Assembly: GCA_938002605.1 (NCBI GenBank)
Contig: CALLAF010000004.1
Coordinates: 124,001 to 188,000 of the forward strand
Length of the DNA: 64,000 bases
Source: an uncultured Paracoccaceae bacterium
GTDB lineage: Bacteria > Pseudomonadota > Alphaproteobacteria > Rhodobacterales > Rhodobacteraceae
Direction: 5' to 3'
In this document: positions 39,226-49,061 of the stretch, piece by piece
Position numbering within the stretch: position 1 is the stretch's first letter
Layout: each line of letters starts with the position of its first letter
Translations under genes and position numbers: made by a program
Notes under the pieces: model-generated
Told to the model about the DNA's origin: nothing
Seen by the model: only the letters and a program-made list of their open reading frames with translations
Database searches by the model: none

Positions 39226-39253
39226 TCAGGCGCGGGATCGTTTCCGCGCCTGA
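39226..39253 (+). promoter_or_regulatory. Intercistronic hairpin between urtA and urtB
   Basis: Perfect 10-bp stem TCAGGCGCGG-GATCGTTT-CCGCGCCTGA, no downstream T run. Confidence 0.75.
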
Positions 39254-39280
39254 CCCTTATCTAAATTCCGAAAGCCCCCC

Positions 39281-41215
39281 ATGACCCGCGTCTTACTTAT
39301 GCTCGCCATGCTGTTGGGGTTTTCACCCGCCGCGCAGGCCCAAGATCTTCAGAATTTGCTGCAATCACACGCCGAAGAGATCGCGAGCCCCGGTCGCCGC
39401 ACTGTCGGCGTTGTACTGGATGATTTGGCCGGCTCAGGCATTCCCCAAGTCGCGACATTTCTTGAGCAATGGCAGGAAAAGAATGTATGGCAGGGCCCCG
39501 AAGGTCTGTTCTTCATCGCCACCGAAGATGGCGACACGCTTACACTGACTGATATCGACAGTGGCGCACAATCCACCGCGCCCGCCGCAGATTTCACGCA
39601 ATTGAAGCCGAATGGCGGTGTCCGCCGCGTGATTGGCACCGCGTTGGTCCAATTCCAATTGATGGATCCCGACCTGACACGCCGTACCACCGCCGTGGCA
39701 TCTATCGCCCGCCGACCAGAGGCCAGCCAGCTTGCCCCGTTGCTTGGGTCGATCGAGGGTGAAAGCGACGCCGCACTTAAGGCCCGTAAAATCCAACTGG
39801 CGAATTTTCTTTCTGCAAGCTTTGCGGACGATCCTGCAGACCGCATTGCCGCAATCACGAGCCTGTCTACCGACGTCAGTGTTGAGGCACGCGCCGTCCT
39901 GAACCAAATTCTGTCCACAAGCCCGGGTGTGGCCGCGCAGCTCCCCTCTGACGCGAACATCGCCCAAGTGCTGACACCGGGCGCTGAGATATCGCTTGAT
40001 GCCGCCTACGCGCTGCTAGTCGATGACGGTCTTGCGACGCCAATCACCACAGCAGAAGAAATCAAATCAGCCCTTGCCGCAAATATCGTTGATGGGCGTG
40101 TGGGGGATGTGCCGGTGGTCCAGCTGAACACTACGGATAACCGTGCCAGCGCCTATGCCCAGCTTGCTGCAGCAGGCACCGTTCCGGCACTTGTTACCAC
40201 CGCTGATCGCGATGCGACCTTGGCGGATTATGTGTTTTTCGAAACCTATGACGAAGATGACGCCACCATCACAACTGCCGCAAAAACCGCGCTGGCCTCT
40301 GTTGAAACACGCGTTGCCGTGGGCCAAGCCGCCGATTTAACCTTGGATGCCCTATCGCTTGCATCGATCTACTTTCTGGCGGCGATTGGGTTGGCGATCA
40401 CATTTGGGGTCATGGGCGTGATCAACATGGCGCATGGCGAATTCATTATGATGGGCGCATATACTGGCTACGTCGTGCAATTGTTCGTGCCTAGTTACAC
40501 CGCGTCGATCATCATCGCACTGCCGCTAGCCTTTGCCGTCACGTTCGGGGCCGGGGTCGCGATGGAGCGTTTGGTGATCCGTCACCTGTATCACCGCCCC
40601 TTGGAAACGCTGCTGGCAACCTTCGGGATATCCATTGCGCTACAACAATTGGCCAAGAACATTTTTGGGACGCAAGCGCGTCCGCTCACTTCACCTGCAT
40701 GGCTCGACGGTGCGCTGGTTTTCAACGATGTCGTGCAAATCAGCTATATCCGTATCGCGATTTTCGTGCTTGCGGTGATCTTCCTTTTCCTCATCTTGTT
40801 TGTGCTCAAACGCACCCGGCTTGGGCTTGAGGTCCGCGCGGTCACCCAAAACCCCGGCATGGCCGCATCGATGGGGATTAATCCGGACCGGATCAACATG
40901 CTGACCTTCGGGCTCGGTTCTGGGATCGCAGGCATCGCAGGGGTTGCGATCGGGCTTTATGCAAAGGTCACATCAGAAATGGGTGCCGATTATATCGTGC
41001 AATCCTTCATGACTGTGGTTGTGGGCGGGGTTGGTAATGTCTGGGGCACGCTTGCGGGCGCGTCATTGATTGGCTTCCTGCAAAAAGGGATTGAATGGTT
41101 AAACCCGTCAAATACGCTCGCGGCGCAAACCTATATGATCCTGTTCATCATTCTCTTTATTCAATTCCGGCCCAAAGGCATCGTTGCCCTCAAAGGCCGG
41201 GCGGCGGCGGATTAA
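39281..41215 (+). CDS. urtB: Urea ABC transporter permease UrtB
   Basis: Signal peptide and long periplasmic N-region, then LivH-like permease GVMGVINMAHGEFIMMGAYTGYVVQ. Confidence 0.92.
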   Translation: MTRVLLMLAMLLGFSPAAQAQDLQNLLQSHAEEIASPGRRTVGVVLDDLAGSGIPQVATFLEQWQEKNVWQGPEGLFFIATEDGDTLTLTDIDSGAQSTAPAADFTQLKPNGGVRRVIGTALVQFQLMDPDLTRRTTAVASIARRPEASQLAPLLGSIEGESDAALKARKIQLANFLSASFADDPADRIAAITSLSTDVSVEARAVLNQILSTSPGVAAQLPSDANIAQVLTPGAEISLDAAYALLVDDGLATPITTAEEIKSALAANIVDGRVGDVPVVQLNTTDNRASAYAQLAAAGTVPALVTTADRDATLADYVFFETYDEDDATITTAAKTALASVETRVAVGQAADLTLDALSLASIYFLAAIGLAITFGVMGVINMAHGEFIMMGAYTGYVVQLFVPSYTASIIIALPLAFAVTFGAGVAMERLVIRHLYHRPLETLLATFGISIALQQLAKNIFGTQARPLTSPAWLDGALVFNDVVQISYIRIAIFVLAVIFLFLILFVLKRTRLGLEVRAVTQNPGMAASMGINPDRINMLTFGLGSGIAGIAGVAIGLYAKVTSEMGADYIVQSFMTVVVGGVGNVWGTLAGASLIGFLQKGIEWLNPSNTLAAQTYMILFIILFIQFRPKGIVALKGRAAAD

Positions 41216-41219
41216 TTCC

Positions 41220-42383
41220 ATGACAAATAGTTTTCTTATGCGCAACCCGTCAACACTGTGGTTCTTGCTTGGGCTCAGCTTGTTCACCATTGTTGTGACC
41301 GCATTGTCAGATGCAGGCATCGGTGTGATGTCGACATCCTTTGTCAAAACGTTGGGCAAAACACTATGTCTGTGTCTGATCGCCGTCGCGATGGATGTGG
41401 TTTGGGGGTACTGCGGTATCCTTAGCCTTGGGCACTTCGCGTTTTTCGGAATCGGCGGTTATGCGGTTGGCATGTGGCTGATGTATGCGCGCACCGAAGG
41501 CATCGTGCTTGATAGCTTTGCCTCACAGACCATCCCACCGACGCCCCAAGAAGTAACAGATGCAATCGGGAACCAAATCTTTGGCGTTGTCGGTAGCTCT
41601 GAATTTCCGATGATCTGGGCATTTTCCGACAGCTTGATCTTGCAACTGCTGCTGGTCGTTCTGGTGCCCGGAGTGCTCGCGCTCTTATTTGGCTGGCTGG
41701 CGTTCCGCAGCCGGGTCACAGGTGTTTACTTGTCAATCCTAACCCAAGCGATGACCCTCGCGCTTGCGCTTTATCTGTTTCAAAACGACAGCGGGCTGCG
41801 CGGCAATAACGGGCTGTCGGGCTTGCAAAACATTCCGGGGTTTGAAGACACACCGCAATCCACAATTTCGCTCGCGTTCTTCTACGCATCGGCGCTGGCT
41901 GTTGCATTGGGATACGTGCTGTTTGCTTGGATCACATCGGGCAAAATGGGCAGCGTAATCAAAGCGATCCGCGACAATGAATCGCGCGTGCGTTTCTTGG
42001 GTTACCATGTCGAAAGCTACAAACTGTTCGTCTTTACGATTACCGCGGTTGTCGCAGCCATCGCAGGCGCACTTTACTACCCGCAGGCGGGCATCATTAA
42101 CCCTGCAGAAATCGCGCCTATTGCGTCAATCTATCTCGCAGTTTGGGTGGCCATCGGTGGACGCGGCCGCCTGTACGGCGCAGTGATCGGGGCGGCCTTT
42201 GTGTCGCTGCTATCAAGCTGGTTCACAGGCGGCGGCGCGCCAGCCATTCCGCTTGGGTTCTACACGATCCAATGGACCGACTGGTGGCTTGTTTTACTTG
42301 GCCTGTCATTCGTTGCGGTCACACTTTATGCACCCAAAGGCATCGGCGGGCTGTTTGACTATCTGGTAAGGAAACCATCATGA
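41220..42383 (+). CDS. urtC: Urea ABC transporter permease UrtC
   Basis: LivM-like permease; MDVVWGYCGILSLGHFAFFGIGGYAVGMWL. Confidence 0.93.
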   Translation: MTNSFLMRNPSTLWFLLGLSLFTIVVTALSDAGIGVMSTSFVKTLGKTLCLCLIAVAMDVVWGYCGILSLGHFAFFGIGGYAVGMWLMYARTEGIVLDSFASQTIPPTPQEVTDAIGNQIFGVVGSSEFPMIWAFSDSLILQLLLVVLVPGVLALLFGWLAFRSRVTGVYLSILTQAMTLALALYLFQNDSGLRGNNGLSGLQNIPGFEDTPQSTISLAFFYASALAVALGYVLFAWITSGKMGSVIKAIRDNESRVRFLGYHVESYKLFVFTITAVVAAIAGALYYPQAGIINPAEIAPIASIYLAVWVAIGGRGRLYGAVIGAAFVSLLSSWFTGGGAPAIPLGFYTIQWTDWWLVLLGLSFVAVTLYAPKGIGGLFDYLVRKPS

Positions 42384-43123
42384 GCACCCTTCTCGAAGTC
42401 GATGGCGTCTCTGTCAGTTTTGATGGGTTTCGCGCGATCAACAATCTGTCCATCCAAATCGGTGAACCTGAACTGCGCGCTGTGATTGGGCCCAATGGGG
42501 CTGGAAAAACCACGTTTATGGACATCATCACGGGCAAAACCAAACCCGACGAAGGCCGCATTACGTGGGGAGATCGCAACATTTCCCTGCTTGGCATGTC
42601 TGAAAGCGAAATCGCAATGGAAGGCATCGGGCGCAAGTTCCAGAAGCCGACCGTGTTCGAAGACCAGACCGTTCGTGAAAACCTTGCCATGGCGCTGCGC
42701 AATCCACGTGGACCTTTTGCCGTGCTATTCTACAAAAAGACACGCGAAGGCGCTGCGCGGATCGAAGAAATCGCCGATGAAATCGGCCTATCTGATAGTC
42801 TTACCCGCAAGTCTGGCGAACTGAGCCACGGGCAAAAACAATGGCTCGAGATCGGGATGCTATTGGCGCAAGACCCGCGTCTTTTGCTTGTCGATGAACC
42901 CGCAGCAGGCATGACCACCGCAGAACGCGAATTGACGACTGATCTTTTGAAACGCGCGGCCGAAACACGCGCCGTTGTCGTTGTTGAACATGACATGGAA
43001 TTCGTGCGCCGCCTTGATTGTAAGGTCACCGTGCTGCACGAAGGGTCCGTTTTGGCCGAAGGATCGTTGGACCACGTCACCGCCGACCAAACAGTGATCG
43101 ACGTATATTTGGGGCGTTCATAA
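42380..43123 (+). CDS. urtD: Urea ABC transporter ATP-binding protein UrtD
   Basis: [56 protein letters not shown]. Confidence 0.93.
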   Translation: MSTLLEVDGVSVSFDGFRAINNLSIQIGEPELRAVIGPNGAGKTTFMDIITGKTKPDEGRITWGDRNISLLGMSESEIAMEGIGRKFQKPTVFEDQTVRENLAMALRNPRGPFAVLFYKKTREGAARIEEIADEIGLSDSLTRKSGELSHGQKQWLEIGMLLAQDPRLLLVDEPAAGMTTAERELTTDLLKRAAETRAVVVVEHDMEFVRRLDCKVTVLHEGSVLAEGSLDHVTADQTVIDVYLGRS

Positions 43124-43818
43124 TGCTTAATGTTCAAGACCTAACGCTGCACTATGGGCAAAGCCAAATTCTCAACGGGATAACGCTCAACGCGCCGGTG
43201 GGCGAAGTGACCGCCGTGATGGGCACCAACGGTGTTGGCAAAACCAGCCTGCTAAAGGCCATTTCTGGGCGCCACCCCTATACGGACGGCACTTTGGCTG
43301 TGGGTGATCAGACATTAAGCCACCCGTCCGCCTTTGCCGCCGCCCGCGCGGGCATTGCCTATGTTCCGCAAGGCCGCGAAATTTTTCCGCTGATGTCGGT
43401 GCTCGAAAACCTTGAAACTGCCTTTGCTTGCCTCCCCAAAGAAGACCGCCACATCCCAGACGAGATTTTCCAACTTTTTCCAGTTTTGTTGGATATGAAA
43501 GCCCGTCGCGGCGGCGATCTGTCCGGCGGTCAGCAGCAGCAGCTGGCTATCGCCCGCGCCTTGATCACACGGCCAAAGGTTTTGCTGCTGGACGAACCGA
43601 CAGAAGGCATTCAGCCCAATATCATCCAACAGATTGGCCGTACAATCGACCTGCTACGCACACAAGGCAACATGGCGATCGTATTGGTCGAACAAAACTT
43701 TGACTTCGCTTACGGGCTTGCGGACCGGTTTGTTGTCATGACACGTGGAGAGGTCAAACGGCGCGCCGATAAGGCTGATGTCACGCCCGCGCAAATGCTC
43801 GAAGAATTGGCACTTTAA
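43123..43818 (+). CDS. urtE: Urea ABC transporter ATP-binding protein UrtE
   Basis: MGTNGVGKTSLLKAISGRHP, LSGGQQQQLAIARALITRPKVLLLDEPTEGIQPNII. Confidence 0.93.
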   Translation: MLNVQDLTLHYGQSQILNGITLNAPVGEVTAVMGTNGVGKTSLLKAISGRHPYTDGTLAVGDQTLSHPSAFAAARAGIAYVPQGREIFPLMSVLENLETAFACLPKEDRHIPDEIFQLFPVLLDMKARRGGDLSGGQQQQLAIARALITRPKVLLLDEPTEGIQPNIIQQIGRTIDLLRTQGNMAIVLVEQNFDFAYGLADRFVVMTRGEVKRRADKADVTPAQMLEELAL

Positions 43819-43992
43819 GATCCGGTCACGTTGTAGCGGCTGACATTTTTTGCAGGTCCGAAAATTAGTCGTTTTATTGATGTATTTCATCATTCAGTGG
43901 CTTCAATTTATCGGGCAACGTGTTGTATTTACGCGGTAACAAACCTGACGAAATGAAAACCCGATTCCTCCAAAATCCTAAGTGAGATAGCT

Positions 43993-44520
43993 ATGAAAAC
44001 TGGACAAAAAGTTCCAAACGTCACGTTCAAAACACGCGTACGCGACGAATCTATTGGCGGTGACAATCCATTCCGCTGGCAAGACATGACATCAGATGAC
44101 TACTTTGCAGGGAAGCGCGTTGTGCTTTTCTCGCTCCCTGGTGCGTTCACGCCGACATGTTCCACATTTCAGCTTCCAGGATTTGAAAAAGGCATGGCCG
44201 AATTCAAATCTCACGGCATCGACGCAATCTATTGCATGTCCGTCAACGATAGCTTTGTCATGAACAAATGGGCTCAGTCGCAAAATCTTGAAAATGTGCA
44301 AGTCATCCCGGACGGCTCTGGTGAATTTACGCGCCGCATGGGGATGCTCGTGAACAAAGATAACCTAGGTTTTGGTGTGCGGTCTTGGCGCTATGCTGCT
44401 ATCGTAAATGATGGTGTTATCGAGGCTTGGTTCGAAGAGCCGGGCATCTGTGACAACCATGCAGAAGACCCATATGGCGTGTCTTCCCCAGAAACACTGC
44501 TGAAGCACCTCGCGGCGTAA
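43993..44520 (+). CDS. Peroxiredoxin (Prx5-like, redoxin family)
   Basis: VVLFSLPGAFTPTCSTFQLPGFEKG active-site motif. Confidence 0.88.
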   Translation: MKTGQKVPNVTFKTRVRDESIGGDNPFRWQDMTSDDYFAGKRVVLFSLPGAFTPTCSTFQLPGFEKGMAEFKSHGIDAIYCMSVNDSFVMNKWAQSQNLENVQVIPDGSGEFTRRMGMLVNKDNLGFGVRSWRYAAIVNDGVIEAWFEEPGICDNHAEDPYGVSSPETLLKHLAA

Positions 44521-44590
44521 CGAAAGAAAGATAAGCGCAATCAGATCTCTGGTCGCGCTTGCTGCTTTCTCACACCAATCCAGCAGAAAC

Positions 44591-44626
44591 AAAAAGGCCC
44601 CCCGCATCGCTGCGAGGGGCCTTTTC
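44591..44626. terminator. Bidirectional rho-independent terminator
   Basis: AAAAAGGCCCCCCGCATCGCTGCGAGGGGCCTTTTCT between the convergent peroxiredoxin gene and rplW. Confidence 0.88.
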
Positions 44627-44643
44627 TATTCTATCTGACGGGC

Positions 44644-44940
44644 TTACAGGCCAGTCGAGACGTCAATTGTGTTACCTTCTTCAAGTGTAACATATGCTTT
44701 TTTAACGTCTTTACGGGTACCAAGTGCGCCGCGGAAGCGTTTCACTTTACCCTTTGTGATCGATGTGTTGACCGCTTTAACCTTCACACCAAACAGCGCT
44801 TCAACAGCTTGTTTGATCTGTGGTTTGTTGCTGTCGATCGCCACTTCGAAAACAACGGCATTAGCTTCAGAAGCCATTGTCGCTTTTTCAGTGATGATCG
44901 GCTTGCGGATCACATCGTAGTGTTCTGCTTTGGCGTTCAT
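44644..44940 (-). CDS. rplW: 50S ribosomal protein L23
   Basis: [47 protein letters not shown]. Confidence 0.97.
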   Translation of the reverse strand: MNAKAEHYDVIRKPIITEKATMASEANAVVFEVAIDSNKPQIKQAVEALFGVKVKAVNTSITKGKVKRFRGALGTRKDVKKAYVTLEEGNTIDVSTGL

Positions 44941-45557
44941 GACAAACGAGCCTCCAGTGCTTCAACACCTGCTTTGGTCAGGACAAGCGTGTCTGACTTC
45001 AGGATGTCGTAAACGTTCGCGCCTTGCGACGGAAGAACGTTCAAAGTTGTGATGTTAGCAGCTGCCTTTTTGAAGTCAGCACTGACTTCGGCGCCATCGA
45101 TGATCAGGGCACGTTTCCAACCCAACGCACCAACCTGTTTGGCCAGCGCAGATGTTTTAGTGTCTGTGACGTTGATGTCGTCGATGATGACCAGCTCGCC
45201 TGCGGCCACTTTCGCGGACAGTGCGTGCTTAAGGCCAAGCTTGCGGAACTTCTTTGTCAGCTCGTGTGCGTGGCTACGTGGGGTTGGCCCCTTGTAGATA
45301 CCACCAGACCGGAAGATCGGTGCACCACGGGACCCGTGACGTGCGCCACCAGTACCTTTTTGGCGATAGATCTTCTTGGTTGAGTAAGACACTTCAGAAC
45401 GACCAAGCACATCGTGTGTACCTGCCATTGCTTTGTTACGCTGCCAGCGCACAACGCGGTGCAAGATGTCCTTGCGTGGCTCAAGACCAAAGATCTCGTC
45501 GTTCAGTTCGACGGAACCAGCAGCCTTGCCGTCCAATTTGATTGCATCAGCCTTCAT
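44937..45557 (-). CDS. rplD: 50S ribosomal protein L4
   Basis: [39 protein letters not shown]...[22 protein letters not shown]. Confidence 0.97.
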   Translation of the reverse strand: MKADAIKLDGKAAGSVELNDEIFGLEPRKDILHRVVRWQRNKAMAGTHDVLGRSEVSYSTKKIYRQKGTGGARHGSRGAPIFRSGGIYKGPTPRSHAHELTKKFRKLGLKHALSAKVAAGELVIIDDINVTDTKTSALAKQVGALGWKRALIIDGAEVSADFKKAAANITTLNVLPSQGANVYDILKSDTLVLTKAGVEALEARLS

Positions 45558-46284
45558 TGTTTTCGCCTCCCTCAACTGGAGCATCGGTTTGATCAGCAGC
45601 TTTCGCAGCAGAACGCAGAGCAGCCGGGTAAACAACACCTTCAGGAGCCGCTTTTTTAACCGCATCCTTAACAGTCACCCAACCACCTTTGGAGCCAGGA
45701 ACAGCGCCTTTGACCATGATGATACCACGGTCAGCGTCTGTCTTGATGACTTGGAGGTTTTGAGTAGTGACTTTCGCCGCACCCATGTGACCAGCCATTT
45801 TCTTGCCTTTGAAAACCTTACCGGGATCCTGACACTGACCAGTTGAACCGTGCGAACGGTGTGAGATCGAAACACCGTGTGTCGCGCGCAAACCACCAAA
45901 GTTGTGGCGCTTCATCGCACCAGCAAAACCTTTACCGATAGACGTACCGCATACGTCAACGTATTGGCCTTCAAGGTAGTGATCAGCAGTGATTTCTTCA
46001 CCAACAGCGATCAGGTTTTCTTCGGTCACGCGGAACTCAGCAACTTTGCGCTTTGGTTCTACTTTTGCCGCAGCAAAGTGGCCGCGCATCGCTTGTGATG
46101 TGCGCTTTGCTTTGGCTGTGCCGGCACCCAGCTGAACAGCTGTGTAACCATTGCTGTCAGCAGTGCGCTGCGCAACAACCTGCAGATTTTCGAGAGAAAG
46201 AACAGTTACAGGAATCTGCTTGCCGTCTTCCATGAAAAGCCGGGTCATGCCGACTTTCTTTGCGATAAGTCCAGTACGGAGCAT
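45547..46284 (-). CDS. rplC: 50S ribosomal protein L3
   Basis: [29 protein letters not shown]...[27 protein letters not shown]. Confidence 0.97.
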   Translation of the reverse strand: MLRTGLIAKKVGMTRLFMEDGKQIPVTVLSLENLQVVAQRTADSNGYTAVQLGAGTAKAKRTSQAMRGHFAAAKVEPKRKVAEFRVTEENLIAVGEEITADHYLEGQYVDVCGTSIGKGFAGAMKRHNFGGLRATHGVSISHRSHGSTGQCQDPGKVFKGKKMAGHMGAAKVTTQNLQVIKTDADRGIIMVKGAVPGSKGGWVTVKDAVKKAAPEGVVYPAALRSAAKAADQTDAPVEGGENNEG

Positions 46285-46296
46285 ATGTTCTACCCC

Positions 46297-46608
46297 TTAT
46301 ACTGAAATCTGGACGTCAACACCGGCGGCCAGATCGAGCTTCATCAGCGCGTCTACGGTCTGTGGTGTTGGGTCGATGATATCGAGAAGACGCTTGTGCG
46401 TACGGATCTCGAACTGATCGCGAGATTTCTTGTCAACGTGTGGACCACGCAAAACAGTGAACTTTTCGATCTTGTTTGGAAGTGGGATCGGACCACGCAC
46501 AGATGCGCCAGTGCGCTTTGCTGTGCTAACGATTTCTTGCGTGCTTGCATCAAGCACCCGGAAATCAAACGCCTTCAGGCGGATGCGGATGTTTTGGCTC
46601 TGCGCCAT
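46297..46608 (-). CDS. rpsJ: 30S ribosomal protein S10
   Basis: [77 protein letters not shown]. Confidence 0.97.
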   Translation of the reverse strand: MAQSQNIRIRLKAFDFRVLDASTQEIVSTAKRTGASVRGPIPLPNKIEKFTVLRGPHVDKKSRDQFEIRTHKRLLDIIDPTPQTVDALMKLDLAAGVDVQISV

Positions 46609-46786
46609 ATTCATCACCCTTTTTCTAGGGCCTAGATCGGAGAGGAAGACCCCCGCTCATCGAAGGCCCTCATCGCGTCTTTTATCCAACTTAAAAAGGG
46701 CACGCAGCGCGCACCCTGATTGGATTTTGGTTCTATAGGGGGAGTCGGGCGGTGTGGCAAGGGGCTAAAACTTCCCATACCAAGAA

Positions 46787-47212
46787 TTAGCTACCCAACA
46801 TCCAAGGGCCAGACAAACAGGATAGGTCAGTGCGCCACCCAACAAAACGTCCGCTCACTTTTGAACGAAGCTCGTTCAAATCTGCGGTCATGATATCACC
46901 TCCGAGCATACCAAGAATGCCCGGCATGAAGGTCGCTTCACATCCTGACACCGCGGTCGCTGCCGCTTTGATTTGCGCGGCCGTGTAAGGTTCATCGGTC
47001 CCAACCTGATCGACAAGCGCGTAACTGCGATCATCGATCACCGCAACCCGGAACGAAAGCCCCGAAATTTGCACAGTTTGCGCGCTACGCAAAGCCGCAT
47101 CGCTGCGCGCGATGTTCTCGGCTCTTTGTTCACGTTGCTCTTCCGTCTGAGGTGCATTGCTGCACGCTGTAACTAACAGCGCCGCAAGGGAAAGTGATAC
47201 AATCGTTTTCAT
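46787..47212 (-). CDS. Putative lipoprotein
   Basis: Signal/lipobox MKTIVSLSLAALLVTACSNAPQ. Confidence 0.75.
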   Translation of the reverse strand: MKTIVSLSLAALLVTACSNAPQTEEQREQRAENIARSDAALRSAQTVQISGLSFRVAVIDDRSYALVDQVGTDEPYTAAQIKAAATAVSGCEATFMPGILGMLGGDIMTADLNELRSKVSGRFVGWRTDLSCLSGPWMLGS

Positions 47213-47242
47213 GCTTTATTGGCCTTCAAATTGTTCAGTTGC

Positions 47243-47497
47243 TCAGCTGGTACATGTCGCTGAAAATGTCCCGGAGCCATCAGGCAGAAGAGTCACGACA
47301 AGGTTTTCTGTGGCTTCGCTCGGCTCACAGACAGCTCCTAGACCGCTTCTACCAATCTCTTCCGCGGACCAGTTTGACCCAAACCTCCCGGTCACACTAT
47401 TGCCATCACGGTTCTGAGTGAGCAGATTCGGTGAGGTTCCACTACTACAGGCTGCCACAAGTGTAAGTAGACCAACGGACCAATAGGCTGACTTCAT
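47243..47497 (-). CDS. Putative small lipoprotein
   Basis: Signal/lipobox MKSAYWSVGLLTLVAACSSG; 84 aa. Confidence 0.65.
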   Translation of the reverse strand: MKSAYWSVGLLTLVAACSSGTSPNLLTQNRDGNSVTGRFGSNWSAEEIGRSGLGAVCEPSEATENLVVTLLPDGSGTFSATCTS

Positions 47498-47579
47498 GTT
47501 GTTTTCTCCTTTTGGAAAACAGCTATAAGTTGCTCCCGTTCCGCACCAGCCCCAATTTCAATATTTGCACCACGAGCAG

Positions 47580-47614
47580 AAAAAAAAGGCCGCCTCGTTT
47601 TCGAGACGGCCTTT
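47580..47614. terminator. Rho-independent terminator downstream of tuf
   Basis: AAAAAAGGCCGCCTCGTTTTCGAGACGGCCTTTA. Confidence 0.82.
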
Positions 47615-47629
47615 AGTTTATTTTGCGTG

Positions 47630-47652
47630 AGGTGGGTCGAGACCCACCCTAC
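47630..47652. repeat. Palindromic element GGTGGGTCGAGACCCACCCTACG (copy 1)
   Basis: 8-bp stem, 2-nt loop, followed by CTACG; related copy at 53121-53143. Confidence 0.75.
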
Positions 47653-47655
47653 GGC

Positions 47656-48831
<1,176 letters not shown>

Positions 48832-49061
48832 TTCACAGGGCCCTTAATTTTGAGGGGCCATTGCGGCCCGGTCCAACATCGCGGGCGATGTACTTGGAAT
48901 CAGCCCAGAAATCAAGCCAATATCGCCGAATTTCAAATGCCGGGGCATTCATGCTATACCCCAGCCAATCACCCCGAAAAATTGCAGGGGAAACTTGGCG
49001 CGTTTTCTGACGGCATTCCAATTTGGCGGCGACGCAATCGTGATTGATCTGCACCGATGAC

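Noticed and set aside
39281-40340. Long N-terminal extension of UrtB as a novel fusion
   Set aside because: UrtB proteins are generally known to carry a long periplasmic N-terminal region, so this is probably normal for the family.
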